Both the position numbers and the translations under genes were made by a program. The notes beneath the pieces were generated by a model, which searched no databases, had not been told where the DNA came from, and saw only the letters and a list, made by a program, of their open reading frames with translations. Positions 19,740 through 27,440 of a DNA stretch of 27,440 bases are shown here, one piece after another. The DNA is taken from contig JADGJA010000255.1 of the NCBI GenBank assembly GCA_027596035.1, forward strand, positions 1 through 27,440, read 5' to 3'. Source of the stretch: Thoreauomyces humboldtii (Eukaryota > Chytridiomycota > Chytridiomycetes > Spizellomycetales > Powellomycetaceae). The first letter of the stretch is position 1, and each line of letters opens with the position of its first letter.

Positions 19740-22700
19740 TCATATCCGTACCTTAGCTACCTCAGCCACGCACTGTCCAAAGTGATGCGCATCTACGACC
19801 CCTTTGTCAGTGATCCAACCAGGCAGCTTCTTCCGTATCCGCGATGTCCCATATCGCTGATCAAGGAGTACGATGGCCGCATAATCATCCTTGTGGCGGA
19901 TGGCTCGTCCTAGTGACCCGCATCAGTCAGGTTGCATCATGCTTCCCAAGTCTTCAGAGCTCTCGCAATGCTTCCTACGCACCGATGGACTGGTTGACCG
20001 CCTTCATGCAGATGTTCTCGTAATACTCGTTGGAGAGGTTTGCCGTAGATATCCCCGGCGTCTTCAGAGCGGCACGGGCTTGCACGTATTTGAGCTTTTC
20101 CTGTAGTTCGACAGATCGCATATTGGGGAAGGGAAGGCCGACTACAATCACAAGACTAAGTAGATAGAGTGAATATCGTATATGCACCAAATGCTCTTAC
20201 CCCAAATGCTCTTACCGGCCCATATCATCTGCAAAGCTGAAGGAAACATGAGATTAGGATCGATTGAAGAGCACTTGTCCAATAACTCTTGGGAATCCCA
20301 CTTGATCCCCTCGCTCATCTTCCCGCCTATGACAGCGAGCAATATGGCTCCTGTTTTTGTAGCCTATGATCAACCGTCATTGCTCAGCTTTCCGGTCGCT
20401 TATGCCTTTCCAAGTCCGTCGTGTTCATTTGCCTACCCCGATTTGTTTTGCATCTTCAATGCATTGATCGTACTCGACGAGCGTGGCATCAACAGCACTA
20501 GCCGACCTCGGCTCTTTGAACACCTGCCAACGCAAATTTCAGCGTTCCCATCAGCCCCAAATGAACTCGCCATAGTAGAGCTGACCTGCTTCTTGTCGCT
20601 GATCCTCCGTAAAGTCGAGCCGGTACTCCAATGCGCATGCACCTTCTCCAGGTAATCGTACGACCCGAAGAAGCACACCACGCCACCTGGTACCACGTTG
20701 CAGAGGTTGGCGACTGCCGATCCGAGGTCGTCCATCTTTCGATACGAGGAGTTGAGAACGGACACCAAAATGCCGAACGTCGGTTGAAGTGTGCACTCTT
20801 ACCAACGCAATGTCTCCTCGACTGTCGTACTTGAACTCGAAGGCTCGTCGGGATGGACCAGCAGCGACCGATACTGTGAGTAAAGAGGTTGCAGGTACCA
20901 CATGGCCGCAGGAGAAGTGAGACAGGCGATCTACAGGAAGATATGGGAACAACTGGAGCGTCGAAAGGGGTAAGAATGAGTGCCCAAGTGAAGGCCGCTC
21001 CAAAACCCATGGTCTTACTTCGTCGACGATATCCACCAACTGTGTCGATAACGCAAATGGGGTCAGAACAGCCCGAGCCGCAAGTCTGTTACTTCGCGCA
21101 CGCACCGGACCCATGGTACCGCCGGCAAGCACGACTGCTCGGGCTTCGTCCACGATCTGGCGGAATGCATTCGCGGGATTAAGTAAAAGATACTTCAGGG
21201 AAGAACTGGCCGGTTTGTCCGCTGTCCAGGAATGACACAAAGTGAGAAATCTAGGGACATCAGATCCTCCGAGGAGAACGGCGTCCCACCTGAGATTGTG
21301 ACAACTACGCGGCCCTCCAGATCCGCGTTCGTGAGTGAGGACAAGAATGCTTCGACACACTGTATAGCTGACACATGGGTCGACTGGGATTCCGCTTGAT
21401 GTTCGACGGTTGATTAGTCGATTCCTTTGCTTGATCTAAAAAGCCATGAACGATACCTGCTGCTTCCTCTGCGTTGTTTTGTTCGACTTTCTGCACAAAC
21501 CCTTGCAGCTGGCAGCATTTCCGATTAGCAGGCTACACAGGAGCTGGCCCATAAAAAACAGCTACCTTCTGTCCCAATCGACTTTCCGATAGATAGCGAC
21601 CGATTTTAAACAAGCTAAAACTCATGTCGGTATCTGTTTAGCCATGCCCATTCTGCAAGGGTTGACCTACTTAATGTTATCAATGTTGAGCTCATGCACA
21701 AAGTTGTTGACCATTTTGATTGATGCTGAAAGCTCAAAGTGCATGTCAGCATTGAAATACCTTGGAGAAATCTGGAGAACATTTACCATCGGACTTCGAC
21801 GTCCCAGTAAGCGATTTCTTCAAGGCTTTGATGAGGATGAGGATCTGGCGGATATAGATAATGTTCTTCCCTTTCAATCTCTTTTGATAGCGTTTGAGAT
21901 ATGCTTCTAGCTGTTCGGCGCCTCGTTCGAGCTATTCAAAACAGTGAATGAGCTGTAATTCTCGCCAAGAATGAGCGTAGTGCACTAACCTCGCCGAGTG
22001 ATAATGAAACGGAGTAGATGGAGGTTATAGCATCCACCAGATTATGTGCCTCGTCTTTAAATTCCAAGCGGCAGAAGTACGTTAGGGATTATGATGCCTC
22101 GTGCTGTTGCAAGCCAACATGCAAACCTATTATCACAATGTTGCCCTTCAGTTGAATCCCATAGGAGTCTCGGGCGGATCTTTGCAGCAAGGTGGCATAG
22201 GGTAAAGTAACGACCTGGTGCCAAGAAGAAGTTTAGCTTAACTGTGCGACATACAAGATGAGGGTGTCTACCTGAGAAGGTTGGATTGCATGTCTCGCTC
22301 CATAGTATGGGCAGGTGCGGTGCCTTCTACCCAGATCGACAATGTCCTCGATATCCTTGACGGAGACATGCAGTTGATCGCTGAAAAGCTCCTTTGTATT
22401 TGGATCTTTAGCGAGGTATTCGCAACCTCCCTTTGCATCCTTTGTTGCTGACAGACACGAGACGTCGGCGGCTCATTCACTCAGCTTTGGCATGCAGTGC
22501 AGTCTCAAACTCTACCTTTCATGAGATCCAAGCACCGGTCATTGATCCTTGGCAAAGACTTCAGCCTCGTAACACTTTCGTTGATGCACATGGACTGCCG
22601 AGAGCCAAGAGAGACAGACTTGATGTCCAAGTACGCCGTTTTCTGTATCTCGTGGACAAACTGGCTAATCTGCGAGTGTGTGCGACTGCAGTAGATGACC

Positions 22701-23573
22701 TTCAACTCATCCGGTGCCGCTTCCTCGAGAGCAGAGGAGTCTCCGGAGGGTAAATCACTGAGTAGAAATCGTTATGACATTGTATTTGAGACAAAACCTA
22801 TTATGGACACATGCTATAATAGTATGAACATACAATTTAGGGTCAAGTATCTTCTCGGAATCACTTTCAAATTCAACAACGATATGCTCGTCGTCAGAGC
22901 TATCCCTGGCATCCTCGGTTGTTGCCCGAGTTTTCTGATAATACGTGCACCGTCGATATCAGCTCATCCCAGACTCTTCACTCCAGTTCCAGCGACGCAA
23001 GCACCCACAGCACGCTTCGCGTTTCGTTCCCCGCTGTCCCAATGTTGGCTCGCCCGCAATTCAATCAGACGTTCTGCTCGCTTGCGCTTCTTCTCCTTTT
23101 CCTCCTCGAGAGCACCTAGCGCCTCAGCCTGTGCAAATTCTTTGACCCAGTCGGGTTCTATTATAAAGCCATCTAAGCACCAAGCACGGCCAAGGAAGCT
23201 ACGTATCCTCAACATCATAGCTTCATACCGTCGTCTCCCACCCGAGCGTCGGACGCTTGGAGTTCTTCGACATTTTGCACTTCCGAACGGGCTCCGTAGT
23301 CGAGCAGCCAGCGAAAACTTCCGCAGATAAGAGACAGAGACTTGCCCTGTCGTTCGGTCCGTCAGAAAACGCAATTTTCGAAACCTGGTGGCCTGACGAC
23401 GAGCAGGGCCACAACTATGCCCTCGATCGTACCGTGCCGGTCGGGCTTTCCATAACCAGGACCTTGTTGTGTTCGATTCCCGCGTATAGAACCTCCATGA
23501 ACTGAGTCTGAATGGACCATGGTTCGAAAGGAAACAGGAACCTTGTATGCTCTAGGGGAACCTTTCTTGACAT
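19740..23573 (-). CDS. CHL1: ATP-dependent DNA helicase CHL1/DDX11 (iron-sulfur, XPD-like)
   Basis: 22 exons: 23573-23433, 23346-23229, 23172-22982, 22934-22834, 22757-22516, 22447-22272, 22214-22127, 22054-21990, 21931-21787, 21725-21671, 21614-21566, 21508-21457, 21367-21290, 21221-21106, 21039-21019, 20952-20803, 20735-20586, 20523-20437, 20363-20302, 20236-20216, 20155-19983, 19909-19740; 816 residues. This nuclear 5'-to-3' superfamily 2 helicase acts in sister-chromatid cohesion and replication-fork repair. Motifs appear in order: [21 protein letters not shown] (Walker A), [28 protein letters not shown], the iron-sulfur cysteines (CINE, RCLDLM, GGCEYL, RTCPYYG), [14 protein letters not shown] (DEAH box), [44 protein letters not shown] and [19 protein letters not shown]. 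The Walker A and DEAH boxes are each split by an intron. Two exons are only 21 bases long. All key residues are intact, so it should be active. The end (AEVAKVRI, stop at 19742-19740) is not conserved and could be extended by a further exon. Confidence 0.96.
20187..20216 (-). repeat. 15-base tandem duplication of a 5' splice site
   Basis: The 15-mer CCAAATGCTCTTACC (plus strand) is present twice head to tail, at 20187-20201 and 20202-20216. On the coding (minus) strand each copy contains a good donor (GGTAAGAG). The donor at the 20216 exon edge gives the conserved protein. Using the second donor would keep the frame but bring in a stop codon (CGG TAA) at once. Confidence 0.9.
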
Positions 23574-23913
23574 TGCTGCATACGGGTACCGGTATCCCGC
23601 CGGTGTGTCGCTCAAAGGCTGCTTTTGCAAACAATTCGGATGCTACCGGTAACGTCTAGCGGACTGGACTGTGCTCTGAGACTTGCGATGGGCATGAGTG
23701 AGTCATGCGAGACCTCCGTGCCCACCCTCCGTGGCCGCCTCACATGCGTCATGCACGCTTTCCTCCCTCTCTTCCTCTCTTCCTCTCTCCCTCTCTCCCT
23801 CTCTCCCTCTCGCAATTCCCCCCGTCTCACCCCCTGTGTTCGTTCATCGTTCCACGCAATACACTCACACACTCTGCTACAGGATCGGTTCCATATAGTC
23901 GCATCAGGCAATC
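23574..23913. promoter_or_regulatory. Bidirectional promoter region of CHL1 and PSS gene
   Basis: Only 340 bases separate the start codons of the helicase (minus) and the phosphatidylserine synthase (plus), so the two probably share a bidirectional promoter. It contains a long CT tract nearer the plus-strand gene, a usual feature of fungal transcription start regions. No canonical TATA box is obvious. Confidence 0.6.
23758..23811 (+). repeat. Polypyrimidine (CT) tract with CTCTCCCT repeats
   Basis: Over 50 consecutive pyrimidines, including several copies of CTCTCCCT, lie about 100 bases before the start codon of the phosphatidylserine synthase gene. Such tracts mark highly expressed fungal promoters and can form triplex DNA. 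Slippage may vary its length between strains. Confidence 0.85.
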
Positions 23914-25033
23914 ATGGCATCTGCACGCAAATCCGTAAAGGCCCAAAAGGTCCCAGCCTTCGACCCAACAGAGGGTGTGAGCCCCGCAACAGAGAAGGGA
24001 CGTCACTTTAACATGCTCCGAGAGTTCGTCCTGGCCGACGCAGTCACCCTCTGCAACTCTGCGTAAGCGAGCATCACACACACACGAGGAAACGGAGAGT
24101 CTCGATCTATTATTCTAACCGCCCATGGGGCATCTCCAGATCTGGATCGACTTCCATCTTCGCTTCCTTGAAGTACGTCACGACCGGCAACCCGTGGTTC
24201 TTGTACGCTGCCATCCTCCTACTTCCAGCGGCCCTTCTTTTCGACATCTTCGATGGGTAAGGAGCAAATGGATCCGAGCACCTGACCGACTCTTCAAGAC
24301 GCCCAGCTCACACCAAGATTAACCTGCAAAGCCGTATCGCACGTTGGTCAAACTCTTCCTCGCCCATGGGGCGCGAACTCGATTCACTTGCCGATGTCAT
24401 CAGCTTTGGCGTAGCCCCAGCAGTTCTTGGGTACGTCGGAGACTGTTCATAGACCTTGCACGACCATTGTTCCTTATCAGCTCATTCGTTTTCTCTTTCC
24501 ATATCCAGCTTCGCGATCGGGCTGCAGGGCTTGTTCGATGTGATCATTCTACTCTACTTTGTCAACTGCGGAGTGTCTCGTCTGGCGCGATACAACGTTA
24601 CCGCCGAGACTCATGCCGATGCCACCGGCAAAGTGAACTTTTTCGAAGGAACGCCCATCCCATCGACGGTGAGACTGGCCTGTTTGCATGCGGTGTATCG
24701 TACGATTTGCTCAACGGCATTTATCGTCAGGTTGCGATCGCCATTGGAATCTTGTACTTGATCAACTCTGGACAATACGGAGACGAGCTGGTGAGGATCA
24801 TGTGCAATGTATTGACAGAAACGCACAAAACGCGATTTCTCATCATGCTCTCTTTACAGCTTCCCGGGGGAAAGCTGGTGCTGGCAGGATGGACTCTCCA
24901 CGTAAGCTCCCACCGCAAGTGCCAGGGCCTTGATGTCAAAACTCACTCATTTGTCATTCAGCCGTTCGTCTTGATCTACGCACTCAGTGGTTCCCTGATG
25001 ATCAGCCGAACCGTCCGCATCCCCAAGCCTTGA
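23914..25033 (+). CDS. CHO1: CDP-diacylglycerol--serine O-phosphatidyltransferase
   Basis: Seven exons: 23914-24062, 24140-24256, 24332-24430, 24509-24668, 24731-24790, 24860-24901, 24962-25033; 232 residues. The enzyme makes phosphatidylserine from CDP-diacylglycerol and serine in the endoplasmic reticulum membrane, the first step toward phosphatidylethanolamine in fungi. The catalytic CDP-alcohol phosphotransferase signature DG-x2-AR-x8-G-x3-D-x3-D is complete in two adjoining exons (FDIFDGRIARW, then [10 protein letters not shown]). Further family motifs are [31 protein letters not shown] and the end [19 protein letters not shown] with RIPKP. Several hydrophobic segments fit an integral membrane enzyme. 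It is slightly shorter than yeast Cho1, mainly at the N terminus. The start at 23914 (ATCATGG) opens a hydrophilic N-terminal stretch ([14 protein letters not shown]) as in other fungi. Confidence 0.96.
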
Positions 25034-25513
25034 ACACGAAAGCATCACCCGCGTCCTTTCCACCGATCAGCATCCATTCTCTCATCATCTTCTTTTCTCT
25101 GGGCCGTTCAATACTTGCGCTCTTACCTCAATAACGATAGCGTTGCATGTGTGAAAACCAGTCATCCGACTTCACGAGATAAAATTTCACGAGATGTATA
25201 TGGACCTCGGGCGCTATATACACCGTGGCGGACTGGTGAACCCGTACAGCTAGTTCTCCGGGCACTGTGACATGCAGGGAACCCTGACGTGACTGTGCCA
25301 CCCTGATCTTGCCATGATGTTTTGAGCATCAGGTCCACGGACAGTAGTTGAGCTACCGGTAAAAGGACCAGCGCAGAAGCATACGGCTACTGGATCCGTC
25401 AGGGCACCTTCCACAGCAAGTAGGTATATGTCCGTATGTGACAGAGTTCTTGCTTGCGTCCGTCTCCACCAGAAACGAGTTGTTCTGACATCACTTTCCA
25501 GGTCGTTCCTCTC
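25034..25513. other. Intergenic region between PSS and COQ9 genes
   Basis: The two flanking genes are in tandem on the plus strand. This stretch should hold the 3' end of the first and the promoter of the second. A short direct repeat TTCACGAGAT occurs twice near 25170-25195. A TTTCCAG just before the COQ9 start could be an acceptor for a non-coding first exon. No other gene is seen. Confidence 0.5.
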
Positions 25514-26782
25514 ATGTTCCCACTCAAAAGATCAGCCGCCTGCATGGCAAGGCAGATACCGAAAGCAACGCCGGCCGGCGTTCGGGCGCCTTCCGTCGCA
25601 ACAGTCACTCGACAATGTTGTTCCAATTATTCCCGCAGCCCACGTCGAGTCCGTGCTCATTCCACCGCGGCCGGAAAGTACCCTCCAAACAGCAGCGATC
25701 CAAGCATAGACTACGATGTCCGGTTACGGGAGGACGAAAGCACGAAGGGTCGTGCGGCGCCGGAGGAGGAACAGTGAGGATTCTGCTGAATGTCACGGAC
25801 GGCCTCGTCGTGCTTTTTTCTGATCGTTCCACCGATCTTTCAGCGATACGAGGACGCGCCTGGCCGAAGCAGCTCTTCTCCATGTACCCACCAAAGGATG
25901 GACGGTCCAGGCGTTGGGTGCCGGTGCCATGGATCTTGGATATCCGTCCGTCCTACATGGGCTCTTCCCGAATGGCGGTCGGGACCTGATTGCCTACTTT
26001 ATGGAAAAGTCCAGGAGGGAAATGAGGGTTGAGATGGAGAAGCTGGACCTCGAGAGGTAGCCTCCTTTGCACGGGTCCGTGATGTGATCTGTTTCGAGTG
26101 ATCTAACGCTTGTGCCTCTTCATTAGCATGCGGATAACCGCAAAGATTCGAAAGGCGGTGGAGCTGCGGCTAAAGCTAACTGCACCCTACATCAACAAAT
26201 GGCCAGAGGTACACAGCCCAATTACCCATGGTCGGTCTGATTGTCGTAAGGTGTGGCTGAAGGACAAACGTATCCTTTCAGGCGCTGGCGATAATGGCAC
26301 AACCGCAGAACGTCCCAACGTCACTCCAGCATCTCGGCGAACTCGTCGACGACATGTGGTTCCTTGCAGGAGACCGGTCTTCAGACGTGAGAAAGACAAC
26401 TCTGCCGTCAGTACCGACTCGTTGTCAGTTCCCTCATTCCTTTCTTCTTTTCCGTTACAGCTCAACTGGTACAGCAAGCGAACACTTCTTGCCGGCGTCT
26501 ACACCTCGACGGAACTGTACATGACGCAGGACAGGTCTCCCGATTTCGTCGAAACGTTCAAGTTTCTCGACAGGCGACTGCAGGACGTGGGCGTCATCGG
26601 AAAGACCACGGCGCAGGTCACGAGCTTCATGCAGTTTGGACTACGGAGCGCCGTAGGGGTTCTGAACTCGGTATGGAAAAAACGCGTATTGTCGCTACCA
26701 TGCAATGAGCCAGATTCACTGACGGTCGTAATTTCATCCCTCAAAACAGTTTGGACACAAGACGCCATTTGATCGGACTTAA
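25514..26782 (+). CDS. COQ9: Ubiquinone biosynthesis protein COQ9, mitochondrial
   Basis: Six exons: 25514-25773, 25844-26056, 26127-26208, 26282-26386, 26461-26670, 26750-26782; 300 residues. COQ9 is a lipid-binding protein of the mitochondrial matrix that presents coenzyme Q intermediates to COQ7 within the CoQ synthome. The first 60 residues (MFPLKRSAACMARQIPKATP onward) are rich in Arg, Ser and Ala and lack acidic residues, a mitochondrial presequence. The conserved core is clear: VPTKGWTVQALGAGAMDLGY, PSVLHGLFPNGGRDLIAYF, APYINKWPEALAIMAQPQNV, ELVDDMWFLAGDRSSD, NWYSKRTLLAGVYTSTELYM and SPDFVETFKFLDRRL. The fold belongs to the TetR-like family. The length is between yeast (about 260) and human (about 318). 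The ATG at 25514 is the first one opening the presequence frame. The last exon codes for ten residues. Confidence 0.96.
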
Positions 26783-27440
26783 AGGAAACCGTTTTCATTG
26801 CATTGATACTGATAAAACAAAATCGAAGGACAAAGACGGAAACAAACCGAATATCCCCTGGAGTGTAGATATCTAGTTGGGGTTTAATTCGCGAAGCATG
26901 GACGCCCGCCGAACAGTGACCTGACCCTGGACCGCAGAAAGCTTTTCAATGGACAAGCTATGCGTGGTCAGATCAAAATGCTCGCCAGACTCAAGGCTAC
27001 GATTTGTATGCTCCAAACTTTGGTCAACAGCTCTACGCCTTCAAGTCTGGCATGTGTTTTCTTCTCGCGATCTTCCCAATCATGTTACAACCTATGAGCC
27101 TACAGTCGAGCGTAGAAAGTATTTGGACTGTCACAAGAAGTTGTTGCTATCCCACACCGCCAAAATCTAGAAATCGTGCCTGCAGAAAGACCCGCCTGCT
27201 GGCGTTACGGAGCCCCTCGAAGGCTCGCTCCGTTGTGAGGAGGGCCCGATCGTTCGCCTCGCGAAAAGAATGGGCACGAGTAATACCGGTACTATTCCAA
27301 AACATCTCTCCTCCAGGGTGTTTTTGTCGGCGGTCAGTCACAATCGTCTCGAGCATATGTTCGTAACTTCCTTTCGTACGTACACGTAGCACGATCAGCG
27401 AGGCCTAGTTTTCATAGTCCAGTGGGGGATGGGATGGGGG
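26783..27440. other. Right-end region without a recognised gene
   Basis: This follows the COQ9 stop codon. Small frames occur on both strands (for example 26949-27170 plus and 27392-27147 minus), but none has recognisable motifs, and splice joining did not improve them. The right part could be the edge of a gene lying beyond the window. Confidence 0.4.

Noticed and set aside
21761..21786. CHL1 exon extended to the donor at 21760 (encoding CSPDFSK)
   Set aside because: That donor leaves the next exon out of frame. The donor GTAAAT at 21786 restores the conserved [11 protein letters not shown] reading.
1..27440. tRNA, rRNA, transposase, CRISPR or prokaryotic operon features
   Set aside because: I looked for them on both strands and saw no convincing cloverleaf, rRNA core sequence, transposase motif or regularly spaced repeats. 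The window is eukaryotic.

Overview
This is a stretch of an intron-rich fungal nuclear genome. The gene models come from reading splice sites and conserved protein motifs together. Introns are mostly 42-110 bases (a few 130-165), begin GT and end AG, and often carry a CTAAC/CTGAC-like branch sequence. A velvet-family regulator, which is known essentially from fungi, fixes the kingdom. The high intron density (up to 22 exons in one gene) and compact spacing rule out an ascomycete yeast. They fit a basidiomycete or an early-diverging lineage such as a chytrid or zygomycete, but I cannot choose between these. I saw no tRNA, rRNA, CRISPR or transposase gene.

Layout, left to right. (1) 1-1589: no gene recognised; two tandem repeats. 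(2) 1590-2583, minus: a Qc-SNARE of the syntaxin-8/Syn8 type whose central ionic-layer glutamine appears to be histidine. (3) 3144-7746, minus: the most unusual gene of the window, a 16-exon gene predicted to encode about 1190 residues with EF-hands, a complete STE20-type kinase domain, a long low-complexity linker and a DH-PH RhoGEF module. (4) 8639-10066, minus: a single-pass membrane protein with an LEA/NDR1-like extracytoplasmic part. (5) 10067-11314: a divergent intergenic region holding a strong foldback (inverted repeat). (6) 11315-14252, plus: a VelB-type velvet protein with a very long Pro/Gly/His/Tyr-rich tail. (7) 14673-17135, minus: a three-KH-domain FUBP/KSRP-like RNA-binding protein. 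(8) 17766-19413, plus: a seven-transmembrane receptor-like protein. (9) 19740-23573, minus: the iron-sulfur DNA helicase CHL1/DDX11. (10) 23914-25033, plus: phosphatidylserine synthase. (11) 25514-26782, plus: the ubiquinone-biosynthesis protein COQ9. (12) 26783-27440: nothing recognised.

The genes do not form one pathway. Most are housekeeping functions: membrane fusion, RNA binding, sister-chromatid cohesion, phospholipid synthesis and ubiquinone synthesis. Three are signalling genes: the kinase-RhoGEF fusion, the velvet regulator and the 7TM receptor. The candidate for an undescribed system is the EF-hand/STE20 kinase/DH-PH protein. It would put a possible calcium sensor, a Ser/Thr kinase and a Rho-family activator on one polypeptide. 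All exon models are read by eye; their internal support is that every coding length is divisible by three and that conserved motifs join correctly across the introns.
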